The notes under the pieces were generated by a model, which worked only from the letters and a program-made list of their open reading frames with translations, made no database searches and was not told where the DNA came from. From NCBI RefSeq assembly GCF_900100155.1, contig NZ_FMTP01000004.1:404373-468372 (forward strand): a DNA stretch of 64,000 nt, in the 5' to 3' direction. Both the position numbers and the translations under genes were made by a program. Shown in pieces: positions 28,366 to 37,869 of this stretch (the stretch's first letter is position 1; each line of letters begins with the position of its first letter). The stretch comes from Ancylobacter rudongensis (GTDB taxonomy: Bacteria; Pseudomonadota; Alphaproteobacteria; Rhizobiales; Xanthobacteraceae).

Positions 28366-30294
28366 ATGTCCGCACCGCAAGGCCCCGCTAGCGCGCGCGC
28401 CTCTTCCGCCACCGAGATCAATCCGCGCGGCAGCCTTCTGGTCGCGCTCAAGGGGCTGTGGCCCTATCTCTGGCCGGCCGACCGGGCGGACCTGCGCACC
28501 CGCGTCGTCTGGGGGCTGCTGCTGCTGGTGCTGGCGAAGATCGCCACCATGTCCACGCCCTTCTTCTTCAAATGGGCGACGGACGCGGTGGCGGAAGGTG
28601 AGGGCGCGCGCATCTCCACCGACGCCATTGCCTGGCTTGTCGCCGGCCCGCTGATGCTGACGCTGGCCTATGGCGGCTCGCGCATCGTCATGGCCGGGCT
28701 GACGCAGTGGCGCGACGGCCTGTTCGCCAAGGTGGCGATCCATGCGGTGCGGCGCCTCGCGCTGGAAACCTTCCAGCACATGCACGCGCTCTCGCTGCGC
28801 TTTCACCTGGAGCGCAAGACCGGCGGCCTGACGCGGGTGCTGGAGCGCTCGCGCGAGGGCATCGAGACCATCGTGCGGATGCTGGTGCTGCATCTGGGGC
28901 CGACCATCCTCGAATTCGCCATGGTGATCGGCGTGCTGTTCTGGCAGTTCGACTGGCGCTATGTCGCGGCGACCATCGGCATGATCCTCGCCTACACGCT
29001 CTTCACCTTCGTGATGACCGAGTACCGCATGGGTATCCGCGCGGCGATGAACGAGAGCGACACCGACGCCAACGCCAAGGCGGTGGACAGCCTGCTCAAC
29101 TATGAGACGGTGAAGTATTTCGGCGCCGAGAAGTGGGAATCCGAGCGCTATGACCGCTCGATGGCCCGCTATGAGCGCGCCACCGTCACCACCCACACCT
29201 CGCTGGCCTGGCTGAACGCCGGGCAGGCGGCAATCTTCACCCTCGGCCTCACCGCCGTCATGGCGCTGTGCGTGCTGGATATCCGCGCCGGGCGGCAGTC
29301 GGTCGGCTCCTTCGTCATGGTCAACGCCATGATGATCCAGCTCTATCAGCCGCTGAACTTCCTCGGCATGATCTATCGTGAGATCAAGCAGTCGCTGATC
29401 GACATCGAGGCGATGTTCACCATCCTCGCCCGCTCGCCGGAAATCCGCGACCGGCCCGGCGCGCCAGCGCTGGAGATGAAGGGCGGCACGGTGCGCTTCG
29501 AGGATGTGCGCTTTTCCTATGATCCCGAGCGGGAAATCCTCAAGGGCGTCAGCTTCGAGGTGCCGGCCGGGCGCACGGTGGCGATCGTCGGGCCGTCCGG
29601 GGCGGGCAAGTCGACCATTTCGCGGCTGCTCTACCGCTTCTACGACATCAGCGGCGGTCGCATCCTGGTCGACGGGCAGGATGTGCGGGACGTCTCGCAG
29701 GCGAGCCTGCGCGCCGCCATCGGCATGGTGCCGCAGGACACGGTGCTGTTCAACGACACGCTGGGCTACAACATCCGCTACGGCCGGGCCGGCGCCTCCG
29801 ACGAGGAGGTGGCGCGTGCCGCCGAGCTGGCGCAGATCGACGGCTTCGTGCGCCGCACGGCCAAGGGCTATGCCACCGAGGTCGGCGAGCGCGGGCTGAA
29901 GCTCTCCGGCGGCGAGAAGCAGCGCGTCGCCATCGCCCGCACCATCCTCAAGGACCCGCCGATCCTCATCCTCGACGAGGCGACCTCGGCGCTGGACAGC
30001 CACACCGAGCGCGAGATCCAGGACGCGCTGGAGCGTGTCTCGCGCGGGCGCACGACGCTGGTCATCGCCCATCGCCTCTCCACCGTGGTCGGGGCGGACG
30101 AGATCATCGTGCTGCAGCACGGCCGCATCGCCGAGCGTGGCACCCATGGCGAGCTGATGGAGCGCGGTGGCCTCTACCATTCCATGTGGGAGCGCCAGCG
30201 CGAGGCCGAACGCGCCATCGAGACGCTGAAGGCCGCAGGCGAGGAGGAGGACGTGACGCCCTCCCTCGGCGCAGCGGATGCGGTCCCGGCCTGA
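28366..30294 (+). CDS. Atm1/HMT1-type ABC exporter (fused membrane and ATPase domains)
   Basis: 642 residues, half-transporter that dimerises. Transmembrane domain at about residues 50-340 with six helices. It includes the Atm1-family coupling segment LALETFQHMHALSLRFHLER and ESDTDANAKAVDSLLNYETV. Nucleotide-binding domain from about 375: Walker A GPSGAGKSTISRL, Q-loop GMVPQDTVLF, signature LSGGEKQRVAIART, Walker B ILILDEATSALD, switch His in IAHRLSTV. Relatives export glutathione conjugates or persulfides and confer heavy-metal tolerance or support Fe-S assembly. Downstream of an ArsR gene and upstream of psd-pssA, an order common in Hyphomicrobiales. Confidence 0.93.
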   Translation: MSAPQGPASARASSATEINPRGSLLVALKGLWPYLWPADRADLRTRVVWGLLLLVLAKIATMSTPFFFKWATDAVAEGEGARISTDAIAWLVAGPLMLTLAYGGSRIVMAGLTQWRDGLFAKVAIHAVRRLALETFQHMHALSLRFHLERKTGGLTRVLERSREGIETIVRMLVLHLGPTILEFAMVIGVLFWQFDWRYVAATIGMILAYTLFTFVMTEYRMGIRAAMNESDTDANAKAVDSLLNYETVKYFGAEKWESERYDRSMARYERATVTTHTSLAWLNAGQAAIFTLGLTAVMALCVLDIRAGRQSVGSFVMVNAMMIQLYQPLNFLGMIYREIKQSLIDIEAMFTILARSPEIRDRPGAPALEMKGGTVRFEDVRFSYDPEREILKGVSFEVPAGRTVAIVGPSGAGKSTISRLLYRFYDISGGRILVDGQDVRDVSQASLRAAIGMVPQDTVLFNDTLGYNIRYGRAGASDEEVARAAELAQIDGFVRRTAKGYATEVGERGLKLSGGEKQRVAIARTILKDPPILILDEATSALDSHTEREIQDALERVSRGRTTLVIAHRLSTVVGADEIIVLQHGRIAERGTHGELMERGGLYHSMWERQREAERAIETLKAAGEEEDVTPSLGAADAVPA

Positions 30295-30431
30295 GGCGAT
30301 TGAGGGCGCGCGGGCGACCTCTGCGGAACCATGTCGCGCATCCGGCATTTGACGGGCGGGCCGGCGCGCCCTACCTCTCGGCGCAAGGACCCGGCGCGTG
30401 ACCCATGGGCACCGGGCAGAAAGGCCAGTTG

Positions 30432-31130
30432 ATGTCCGTCCTCGATTCCGTCCGCAGTGGCCTCGCCCCCATTCACCGCGAGGGCTACCCGTTCGTCCTG
30501 ATCGGCGCTGGCGTGTCGGCGCTGTTTTTGTGGCTGTTTGCGCCGCTGGGCTGGATCTGCGTGCTGATCACGCTGTGGATCTGCTATTTCTTCCGCGATC
30601 CCGAGCGGGTGACGCCGGTGCGCGAGGGGCTCGTCGTCTCCCCCGCCGATGGCCGCGTCTGCCTGGTCGGGCCGGCAGTGCCGCCGGCCGAGCTTGGCCT
30701 CGGCGACATGCCGCTGCCGCGCGTGTGCATCTTCATGAATGTGTTCGACGTGCATGTGAACCGGGCGCCGCTGGCGGGCCGGATCACCCGCATCGCCTAT
30801 CGCCCCGGCAAGTTCCTCAACGCCGATCTCGACAAGGCGAGCGAGGACAATGAGCGCAGCGGCATGGTGCTCGACACCGCCATCGGCGCGGTCGGCGTGG
30901 TGCAGATCGCCGGGCTGGTGGCGCGGCGCATCGTCAGCTTCGTGCGCGAGGGCGACCTGCTGGCGCCGGGCGAGCGCTTCGGGCTGATCCGCTTCGGCTC
31001 GCGGGTCGATGTCTACCTGCCGCTCGGCACCCGCCCGGCGGTGGCCGAGGGCCAGCGCGCCATTGCCGGCGAAACCGTTCTGGCGGATCGCGCCGCCATC
31101 GGCACCGAGCCGACCTTCCGCATCGATTGA
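30432..31130 (+). CDS. psd: Phosphatidylserine decarboxylase proenzyme
   Basis: 232 residues, the short proteobacterial form. Converts phosphatidylserine to phosphatidylethanolamine at the inner membrane. N-terminal membrane anchor (residues 20-54), then [28 protein letters not shown] and the self-cleavage site [15 protein letters not shown]. Cleavage between Gly189 and Ser190 yields the beta subunit and a pyruvoyl-headed alpha subunit. ATG 30432 preferred over 30405 by family start and a nearby AAGG. Directly followed by pssA. Confidence 0.95.
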   Translation: MSVLDSVRSGLAPIHREGYPFVLIGAGVSALFLWLFAPLGWICVLITLWICYFFRDPERVTPVREGLVVSPADGRVCLVGPAVPPAELGLGDMPLPRVCIFMNVFDVHVNRAPLAGRITRIAYRPGKFLNADLDKASEDNERSGMVLDTAIGAVGVVQIAGLVARRIVSFVREGDLLAPGERFGLIRFGSRVDVYLPLGTRPAVAEGQRAIAGETVLADRAAIGTEPTFRID

Positions 31131-31153
31131 GTTTTCCAACCCGCGAGCGTGCG

Positions 31154-32035
31154 ATGGCCGACCTGTTTCCTCCCTTCGAGCCCGATGCGCCGGAGCCGCC
31201 GCGCCGGCGCTTCCAGGCGGTGCCGTTCCGGCTGCTGCTGCCGAACCTGGTGACGCTGCTGGCGCTGTGCGCCGGCCTCACCGGCATCCGCATGGCGATC
31301 GAGGGGCGGCTGGAACTGGCGCTTGGCGCCATCGTGCTGGCGGCGGTGCTGGACGGTCTCGACGGCCGGCTGGCGCGCATGCTGCACGGCACTTCGCGCT
31401 TCGGCGCCGAGCTGGACAGCCTGTCCGACTTCGTCTGCTTCGGCGTCGCGCCGGGGCTGGTGCTCTATATGTGGGGCCTGGAGACGCTCGGCTCGGTCGG
31501 CTGGATCGCGGCGCTGGCCTTCGCCATCTGTGCCGCGCTGCGCCTCGCCCGCTTCAACGTGATGCTGGAAGACCCCAACAAGCCGCCCTTCGCCGGGGAT
31601 TTCTTCACCGGCGTTCCCGCCCCGGCCGGGGCGATCTGCGTGCTGCTGCCGGTCTATCTCGAATTGGTCGGCCTGCCGCGCCTTGTCGCCTCGCCGGCGG
31701 TGGCGGCGTTCTATTGCCTGGCCATCGCGCTGCTCATGGTCTCGAAGCTGCCGGCCTTCTCGGGCAAGCGGCTGGGCGCCCGCATCCCGCGCGACAAGGT
31801 GATGCCGCTCTTCATCTGCGTGGTGCTGTTCGTGGCGGTGCTGGTGACATGGCCGTGGGCGGTGCTCTCCGTCATCTGCGTCGCCTATCTCGCGGCGCTG
31901 CCCTTCTCGGTGATGCGCTACAACCAGCTGTCGCGGGCCTATGAGGTGCGGCACGCCCATGCCCACGCCGCCGCGCATCACCCCGCGCCGGTAGAGGGCG
32001 GCGCGCAGGACGAACGGGCCGGTCCGCTGAATTAA
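31154..32035 (+). CDS. pssA: CDP-diacylglycerol--serine O-phosphatidyltransferase
   Basis: 293 residues. Makes phosphatidylserine from CDP-diacylglycerol and serine, the substrate of Psd. CDP-alcohol phosphotransferase motif DGLDGRLARMLHGTSRFGAE followed by LDSLSD gives the DGxxAR...GxxxDxxxD catalytic pattern at about residues 75-105. About eight hydrophobic helices; ALRLARFN after the active site is typical of PssA. A TTG start at 31127 overlapping the psd stop is possible; the ATG at 31154 is preferred. Same operon as psd. Confidence 0.95.
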   Translation: MADLFPPFEPDAPEPPRRRFQAVPFRLLLPNLVTLLALCAGLTGIRMAIEGRLELALGAIVLAAVLDGLDGRLARMLHGTSRFGAELDSLSDFVCFGVAPGLVLYMWGLETLGSVGWIAALAFAICAALRLARFNVMLEDPNKPPFAGDFFTGVPAPAGAICVLLPVYLELVGLPRLVASPAVAAFYCLAIALLMVSKLPAFSGKRLGARIPRDKVMPLFICVVLFVAVLVTWPWAVLSVICVAYLAALPFSVMRYNQLSRAYEVRHAHAHAAAHHPAPVEGGAQDERAGPLN

Positions 32036-32078
32036 GGGCCGGCGCCGCGACGGTAGCTCGAAAAATGGAGACGCCCGC

Positions 32079-32315
32079 TCAGCGGGCGCGGGCCTTCATC
32101 GCCTCGACCCGCGCGGCCAGCGGCGCGGCGGGAAAGGCCTGCCGCAAAAGCCGCAGCGCCTCGGCGTCCGAGCCGGGGCGGGCAAGATCAAGGTGCTGGG
32201 ACATCAGCTGCGCCACTGTGGCGGGCTCGCGCCTGATATAGGCGATGCGAGTGTCAGCCTCGCGCAGCGGGCCTGGCGCCGGAATCGTCACTGTCACGCT
32301 CGCAGACTGCAGCAT
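32079..32315 (-). CDS. Short protein of unknown function
   Basis: 78 residues (MLQSASVTVTIPAPGPLREA...). No family recognised. Predicted beta start, then a helical C-terminal half with AEALRLLRQAFPAAPLAARV. Coding is supported by a GGGAG ribosome site upstream and strong G/C third-position bias. A GTG three bases upstream is an equally good start. Convergent with pssA. Confidence 0.55.
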   Translation of the reverse strand: MLQSASVTVTIPAPGPLREADTRIAYIRREPATVAQLMSQHLDLARPGSDAEALRLLRQAFPAAPLAARVEAMKARAR

Positions 32316-32419
32316 CACAACATCTCCCGATCGCCATCTCGAATCAATCGGCTTTCCTCATGGATAAAATGAGGGCCCTGAGCGCCAAACGCACGAAATA
32401 AATTTCTGTTCCCGTTCTT

Positions 32420-32596
32420 GTGAACGCGCCTGTGGCCAAGTTCTCACAGTGTTACCGTGGTCGCCATACGAGACACTACGAAGACGAGACGACGATAGTC
32501 GCGCGTCGCCGCGAGATTTCTCACATCGAACGGTATTCGTCGGAGGGCAAAGCGAAGGGGCTGGCGGGCGTCAACATTCCCGCCGCGCCGGAATGA
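32420..32596 (+). CDS. Possible 58-residue small protein
   Basis: GTG-started frame reading V-NAPVAKFSQCYRGRHTR, HYEDETTIVARRREISHIER and YSSEGKAKGLAGVNIPAAPE, then TGA. The composition is that of a real, basic, water-soluble peptide (no frame-shadow Arg/Pro/Ala monotony), but G/C at third positions is only about 70% and no ribosome binding site is seen. It lies in the 312-bp AT-richer gap between the small minus-strand gene and the Omp19-like gene; nothing else is recognised there. Confidence 0.3.
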   Translation: MNAPVAKFSQCYRGRHTRHYEDETTIVARRREISHIERYSSEGKAKGLAGVNIPAAPE

Positions 32597-32627
32597 CCGG
32601 ATGGGTCCGGTCAATTCCGCAGGCGGA

Positions 32628-33221
32628 TCAGCTGCGAGTGAGCGTCACCTTGGCGCCGTCGCCGGTGGCGACCCCGTCATATTGGCCAGCGCCGGCGGGT
32701 TGCAGCCGGGCCGTGACCTTGCCGACATGGTTCTGAAGGACGATTTCGTTGCCCCACACGTCCCAGCCCTTGGTCATGAAGATATCGTTCGGGCAGTCGA
32801 CGTCGGCGGTGGCGGCGAAGCCGGACATGCCGCGATCGGTCGACAGCGTGACCTTGCAGCTCTTCTGGCCCTCGTCCCAGGCATAGTTCCAGGTGCCGGC
32901 GAGCTGGGTGCGGGCGGCGCCCGGTTCGGCATAGGCGACGCCGCCCGGCGCGGTGGCCGGCGGCGGGGCGAGCGCGACCTGCGAGGCGGCGCTCGGCGAG
33001 GTCGGCGTGACCGCGGCGGCGGCGGTGGCAGCCGAAGCGCCATAAGTGGTCGGGGTTGGCGCCGCAACGGGCGAGCTTTCCACCGAGCCCGAGGGGGCCG
33101 GGGTGATCTGGCTGGTTTCAACCGGGCTCGCTGCCTTGTCGCCGAACCCGTCGAGCACGGTGCTGCAGCCGCCCAGAAGCAGGGCGGTTGCGGACGTGAT
33201 GACGACGGCGGTGCACTTCAT
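32628..33221 (-). CDS. Omp19-type outer-membrane lipoprotein with AprI/Inh protease-inhibitor domain
   Basis: 197 residues. Lipoprotein signal MKCTAVVITSATALLLGGCS with lipobox LGGC (Cys19). A Pro/Ala/Thr-rich linker follows to about residue 100, then the Inh/Omp19 beta-barrel: LAGTWNYAWDEGQKSCKVTL, SGFAATADVDCPNDIFMTKG, WDVWGNEIVLQNHVGKVTAR. The two Cys fit the disulfide of the family. Brucella Omp19 inhibits host proteases; here a role in protecting the envelope is inferred. The 317-bp divergent region to the next gene holds both promoters; nothing else is seen. Confidence 0.9.
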   Translation of the reverse strand: MKCTAVVITSATALLLGGCSTVLDGFGDKAASPVETSQITPAPSGSVESSPVAAPTPTTYGASAATAAAAVTPTSPSAASQVALAPPPATAPGGVAYAEPGAARTQLAGTWNYAWDEGQKSCKVTLSTDRGMSGFAATADVDCPNDIFMTKGWDVWGNEIVLQNHVGKVTARLQPAGAGQYDGVATGDGAKVTLTRS

Positions 33222-33538
33222 CGGCGCTGTACTCCTCGCCCGGCAAAACCCGCCGGACGTCTCCTGCAATCCTAAACGGTGCGGCGCCGCTTTCGGCATT
33301 CGCACTATCCCTGCTACCCGCCCTGTTTCCCCGGGGAAGATGGCATCAGCGTGACCCCCAACGCCCAATGGCGTCGCCACGCCTTCCCCACGGCCACATT
33401 TGGCGTGCTTATGCTCAATGAAAGCTTAACGCCGGCCGTCGGTCGCGCAACAGGGGCGTGTCGCGGGCCATCCCGCATCCCCCGTTCAGTTTTGCCGCAA
33501 ACTGTTCTATGTGCGTTGCAGCGAAAAGGAGCTGCGCC

Positions 33539-34309
33539 ATGTACCAGATGCTGGATCCCGCCACCCTGCGTGTCCTTGTCACCGGAGCCACCTCCGGTAT
33601 CGGCGCCGCCACCGCCCGGCGCTTCGCGCTGGCGGGCGCTCATGTCGTCGGCACCGGCCGCCGCGCCGACCGCCTGATCGCGCTTCGCGACGAGCTCGGC
33701 AGCCATTTCCATCCGCTCGAAGTGGATGTGCGCGACAATGACGCGCTGGTGGCGGCGCTGGCCGGCGTGCCGGAGGCCTTCGCCCCGTTCAACGTGGTGT
33801 TCGCCAATGCCGGCCTGGCGCTCGGCCTGGAGCCGGCCCAGGCGGCCAGCCTCAAGGATTGGGATGACATGGTCGAGACCAATATCAAGGGGCTGCTCTA
33901 CACTATCCGCGCGACGCTGCCGGCCATGGTGGAGGCCAAGGAAGGACATGTGCTTTTCACCGGCTCGGTGGCCGGCGACTACCCCTATCCCGGCGGCAAC
34001 ACCTATGGCGCCACCAAGGCCTTCGTGAAGCAGTTCGCACTGAACCTGATTGCCGATGTCGCCGGCACCGGCGTGCGCGTGACCAATATCGAGCCGGGCA
34101 TGGTGGAGACCGAGTTCTCGCTCGTGCGTTTCCATGGCGATGCCGCCAAGTCGGAGAACGTTTATGCCGGCACCGAGGCGATGACGGCCGAGGATATCGC
34201 CGAGCAGGTGTTCTTCGCCTCCACCCTGCCGCGGCGCGTCAACATCAACCGCATCCAGGCCTTCGCCACCTGCCAGAGCTTCTCGCCGTTCAAGGTCTCG
34301 CGCGGCTGA
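33539..34309 (+). CDS. SDR family NADP-dependent oxidoreductase (YdfG-like)
   Basis: 256 residues. Short-chain dehydrogenase with cofactor loop LVTGATSGIGAATARRFALA, the Arg in GTGRRADRL that favours NADP, NNAG variant FANAGLALGL, catalytic Ser in FTGSVAGDYPYPGG and YGATK (Tyr/Lys). The C-terminal NINRIQAFATCQSFSPF matches YdfG 3-hydroxy acid/serine dehydrogenases. The ATG at 33539 follows AAAGGAG. Confidence 0.93.
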   Translation: MYQMLDPATLRVLVTGATSGIGAATARRFALAGAHVVGTGRRADRLIALRDELGSHFHPLEVDVRDNDALVAALAGVPEAFAPFNVVFANAGLALGLEPAQAASLKDWDDMVETNIKGLLYTIRATLPAMVEAKEGHVLFTGSVAGDYPYPGGNTYGATKAFVKQFALNLIADVAGTGVRVTNIEPGMVETEFSLVRFHGDAAKSENVYAGTEAMTAEDIAEQVFFASTLPRRVNINRIQAFATCQSFSPFKVSRG

Positions 34310-34331
34310 GGGATACGGGCGGGGCACGTCT

Positions 34332-34368
34332 TTAGAGAAGAATGGCGCCGCCGAGGGCGGCGCAAGTC
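34332..34368 (-). repeat. Tandem copy of the end of chrA, just past its stop
   Basis: The last ~30 bases of chrA with its stop (34369 onward, coding AALGGAIVL-stop) are repeated 37 bp further downstream as AALGGAILL-stop, with a few substitutions. A small tandem duplication of the gene end, in the gap between the SDR gene and chrA. Confidence 0.8.
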
Positions 34369-35583
34369 CTAGAGAACAATAGCGCCGCCGAGGGCGGCGC
34401 CCCCGACCACCGCCCAGGCCGGCACCCGCCACAGCGCCAGCGCAAGGTAGGCGAGCAGGGCCAGCGCGAAGGCGCGGTGTGAGGTGAGGCTCGACGTGAT
34501 CACCGGGTCCCACAGCGCCGCGCCGAGCAGGCCGACCACGGCGGCATTCACCCCGGCGAGGCCGTCGCGCACCCGCCGGTTCGCCGCCAGCCGGGTCCAG
34601 AAGCGCAGCGCCGCATAGACCAGCAGCGCCGAGGGCAGGAACGCCGCCACCAGCGCCAGCAGACCGCCTGCCACGCCATTGGGCGGCAGCGGCATCATGG
34701 CGCCGACATAGGCGGCGAAGCTGAACAGCGGCCCCGGCACCGCCTGCGCCGCGCCATAGCCGGCGAGGAAGACCTCGCGGGTCAGCCCGCCGGGCTTGAC
34801 CAGTTCCGCCTCGATCAGCGGCAGCACCACATGGCCACCGCCGAACACCAGCGCCCCAGCGCGGTAGAGCGTGTCGAACAAGGCGACGCCGGCATTGCCG
34901 CTGGCCTGCGCCAGCAGCGGCAGGCCGGCGAGCAGCAGCACGAACAGCGAGAAGGCGATCAGCGACGCTGTCCGCCCCGGCAGGTAATGGCCAGAAGGCT
35001 CGCGCACCGCCGTGCCGTCGAGCCGGATGAAGGCAAGGCCGACGAGCGCGCCGCCGGCAATGACGCCGATCTGGCCGAGGGCCCCCGGCAGCAGGGCCGC
35101 CGCCGCTGCCGCGACAAGGGCGAGGCTGCGGCGCGGGCGGTCCGGGCACAGCGTCTTGGCCATGCCGAGCACCGCATCGGCAACGATGGCGGCGGCGGCC
35201 ACTTTCAGGCCGTTGAGCCAGCCCCCGCCCATGCCGGCGGCGTCGGCATGCCTCACCCCATAGGCGAAGGCGAGCATGAGCAGCGCCGAGGGCAGGGTGA
35301 AGCCCAGCCACGCCGCTGCCATGCCCAGCGGCCCGGCGCGCATGAGCCCCACCGCCATGCCGACCTGGCTGGAGGCCGGGCCGGGCAGGAACTGGCAGAG
35401 CGCGACGAGGCTGGCATAGCTCTCCTCGCTCAGCCATCGACGCCGCTTCACCAGATCCTCGCGGAAGAAGCCGAGATGCGCCACCGGACCGCCGAACGAG
35501 GTGAGGCCGAGACGCAGAAAGGCGAGGAACACCTCGACCGGGGTTCCTTTGTCCGTGCGGGCAGGGGCGGGTGCGTCTTTCAT
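34369..35583 (-). CDS. chrA: Chromate transporter, long-chain CHR family
   Basis: 404 residues with about ten transmembrane segments in two homologous CHR halves. Half one: LRLGLTSFGGPVAHLGFFRE and YASLVALCQFLPGPASSQVG. Half two: GALVFGGGHVVLPLIEAELV, EVFLAGYGAAQAVPGPLFSF and NGVAGGLLALVAAFLPSALL. CHR proteins export chromate or related oxyanions. The Met at 35583 begins a 20-residue cytoplasmic lead. Divergence from the LysR gene is not seen (both minus strand, 70 bp apart). Confidence 0.94.
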   Translation of the reverse strand: MKDAPAPARTDKGTPVEVFLAFLRLGLTSFGGPVAHLGFFREDLVKRRRWLSEESYASLVALCQFLPGPASSQVGMAVGLMRAGPLGMAAAWLGFTLPSALLMLAFAYGVRHADAAGMGGGWLNGLKVAAAAIVADAVLGMAKTLCPDRPRRSLALVAAAAAALLPGALGQIGVIAGGALVGLAFIRLDGTAVREPSGHYLPGRTASLIAFSLFVLLLAGLPLLAQASGNAGVALFDTLYRAGALVFGGGHVVLPLIEAELVKPGGLTREVFLAGYGAAQAVPGPLFSFAAYVGAMMPLPPNGVAGGLLALVAAFLPSALLVYAALRFWTRLAANRRVRDGLAGVNAAVVGLLGAALWDPVITSSLTSHRAFALALLAYLALALWRVPAWAVVGGAALGGAIVL

Positions 35584-35653
35584 GGCGCAGCGTTACCGCA
35601 GGGCGGCATGCGCTGCATGTGAAATTTAGATGACGCGCGGGGTGCCCGGAGCG

Positions 35654-36520
35654 TCAGGCGGCTTCCACGACTGGCATGGCGAGCGCCGCGCGCAGCATGT
35701 CGGCAAGGCGGCGGGCGGCGGAGGAGGCGGCGGGGGCGAGGAACAACGCGACCTCGATATCCGGCAGCGGCGGCAGCCCTTCGGCCGGGCCGAGGCGGCG
35801 CCAGTCCGGCGGTGCGGCGCATTCGGGCAAAGCGGTGATGCACAGCCCGGTCTCGATCGCCGCATGGATGCCGCCCTGCGAGGAGGAGGTGCAGGCGACG
35901 CGCCAGCTCAGCCCCGCCTTGTCGAGGCTGGAGGCGATGTGCGGGCGGGCGCGGCAGCCGGTGGGAAACAGCGCCAGCGGCAGCGGCGAATTGCGCTCCG
36001 GCCGATAGCCGCGCGCCGCCAGCCAGAGCAGTTTTTCGCGCTTGATGAGTTCGCCGGTCGGCCGGGCGCTGTCGCGGGTCAGCAGTGCGACGTCGATATG
36101 GCCGCGATCGACCTCCGGCTCGATATGCTTGGAGAGGTCGGCGCGGATGGAAATCTCGACGCGCGGATAGGCGGCGGCGAAGCGGGCGATGGTGGGGGTG
36201 AAATAGGCGTCGACATAGTCGTCGGGCATGCCCACGCGCACGCTGCCCTCCGGCGTGCCGCCCTTAAGGTCGGCCAGCGCCTCGCTCTCATAGGCCAGCA
36301 GCCGGCGGGCATGGGCGACGAGCCGCTCCCCGGTCTCGGTGAGCGAAATGCCGCGCCGCGAGCGCTCCAGCAACCGCACGCCGAGATTGTCTTCAAGCTG
36401 GGCAATACGGGCCGAAACCGCCGACTGGGTGCGCCCGACGCGCTCGGCCGCCGCCGTGAACCCGCCCGTGTCGACGATGGCGATCAGCATGCCAAGCGAT
36501 TCGGTGTCGAGATGTCGCAT
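35654..36520 (-). CDS. LysR family transcriptional regulator
   Basis: 288 residues. N-terminal winged helix LGMLIAIVDTGGFTAAAERV then GRTQSAVSARIAQLEDNLGV; linker helix LTETGERLVAHARRLLAY. The C-terminal periplasmic-binding-like effector domain begins VRVGMPDDYVDAYF. Divergent from a DMT transporter, with 238 bp between them, the standard arrangement for a LysR protein and its target. Upstream sequence has an AT-rich patch at about 36580-36640 with ATC...GAT half-sites that may be its site. Confidence 0.93.
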   Translation of the reverse strand: MRHLDTESLGMLIAIVDTGGFTAAAERVGRTQSAVSARIAQLEDNLGVRLLERSRRGISLTETGERLVAHARRLLAYESEALADLKGGTPEGSVRVGMPDDYVDAYFTPTIARFAAAYPRVEISIRADLSKHIEPEVDRGHIDVALLTRDSARPTGELIKREKLLWLAARGYRPERNSPLPLALFPTGCRARPHIASSLDKAGLSWRVACTSSSQGGIHAAIETGLCITALPECAAPPDWRRLGPAEGLPPLPDIEVALFLAPAASSAARRLADMLRAALAMPVVEAA

Positions 36521-36758
36521 CGCGCCCTCCGGTCCGCCGGATGAGGATTTGTCGCGCCCTGGCGAGCGCGCCGACTTTCATATCAGAAACGATGATGGAA
36601 TGACAAAATAAACTCGCTTTCGCGATTTCAAATGGCGCGGTAGACAGGCTGGCCTAGGTAAGGCTGCCGATCTCAGCCCGCGCTGGCGCCGGTCTCTGCG
36701 CTGGCCGCAGCCTAGCCTCCTTCGTTTTCAGACTTTCCAGCACCTGTCGAGTTCGGCA

Positions 36759-37766
36759 ATGTCTCCGCCCCCTGCCGCCGTGATCGAACCTTCGCTCGGG
36801 GTTCTCCCCGACGCCGCCCCGTCTGTGATCCGCGACACGCAGCTGCGGCGCCAGGCCTTCCTGGCGGTGATCATGGCGGCGATGTGCATCGGCTTCTCGG
36901 CGCCGCTGGTGCGCCTTGCCGATGCCGGCCCGGCCGCTATCGGCTTCTGGCGCCTGTTCTTTGCCCTCGGCCCCGCCATGGTCTGGGCCTATGCCGAGCA
37001 TCGCGCCCTGGTCCGCCACGCTCGCCGCGCCGGCGTTACCGCTTTGCGCCCTTCGCTGCGGCAGGTGCTGCTGGCGATGCTGGCCGGCCTGTTCTTCGGT
37101 GCCGACCTGATCGTGTTCCACAAGGGACTGGCGCTGACCAGCACCGCGAATGCGCTGCTGCTCGGCAATCTCGCCGTGGTGTTCGTGTTCGTGTTCGGCT
37201 GGCTGATCCTGCGCGAGCGGCCGACGCGGGGGCTGCTGATCGCGCTCGTGCTGGCACTGACCGGCACGCTCATCATCATCGGGTCGAGTGCCCTGGGTGG
37301 GGGGCAGGCGGGCAGCCGACCGGTAAGCGTCACGGGCGATGTGCTGTGCGTCGGCGCCGCGCTGGCCTATGCCTCGTACATGCTCGCGACGCGCGCGGTG
37401 CGCCGGGCCGGGCGCGGCGATGCGGTGCCGCTGGGTGGCGGCATGGTTTCGCTGGTCGCCAGCGCCACCGGGGCCTTGGTCTGCCTCGGCTGGGCGGTGG
37501 CGAGCGGGGAAACGCTGATCCCGCAATCGCTGCAGGGGCTGCTGGCGGTGATCGGGCTCGGCCTGATCGCCCACGCCACTGGCCAGGGGCTGGCGACCTT
37601 CGCGCTCGGCCGGCTGCCGGCGGGGGTCATCTCGGTCGTGCTGCTGCTGCAGATCGTCGTCGGCACAACGCTCGCGGCCCTTCTTTTCGGCGAGTTCCCC
37701 TCGCTGGTCGTTCTGCTCGGTGGGCTTCTGGTGGTCGCGGGCGTCACCACCGCACGACCGAACTGA
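36759..37766 (+). CDS. DMT superfamily (EamA) transporter
   Basis: 335 residues, ten transmembrane helices, two EamA repeats. Repeat one: IGFWRLFFALGPAMVWAYAE and KGLALTSTANALLLGNLAVV; repeat two from GDVLCVGAALAYASYMLATR with GLIAHATGQGLATFALGRLP. The 25 residues before the first helix are polar and not conserved. Exports or imports an unknown metabolite; likely controlled by the adjacent LysR regulator. Confidence 0.93.
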   Translation: MSPPPAAVIEPSLGVLPDAAPSVIRDTQLRRQAFLAVIMAAMCIGFSAPLVRLADAGPAAIGFWRLFFALGPAMVWAYAEHRALVRHARRAGVTALRPSLRQVLLAMLAGLFFGADLIVFHKGLALTSTANALLLGNLAVVFVFVFGWLILRERPTRGLLIALVLALTGTLIIIGSSALGGGQAGSRPVSVTGDVLCVGAALAYASYMLATRAVRRAGRGDAVPLGGGMVSLVASATGALVCLGWAVASGETLIPQSLQGLLAVIGLGLIAHATGQGLATFALGRLPAGVISVVLLLQIVVGTTLAALLFGEFPSLVVLLGGLLVVAGVTTARPN

Positions 37767-37869
37767 GCGGAAACGGGCTCTGCGGACCTGACGCGGCGGG
37801 GCTCGCGAGGCATACTTGCGCGACAGGGCCGGCGGGACTACCTCGTTCAGGCACTCAAGGAGCCTCACA

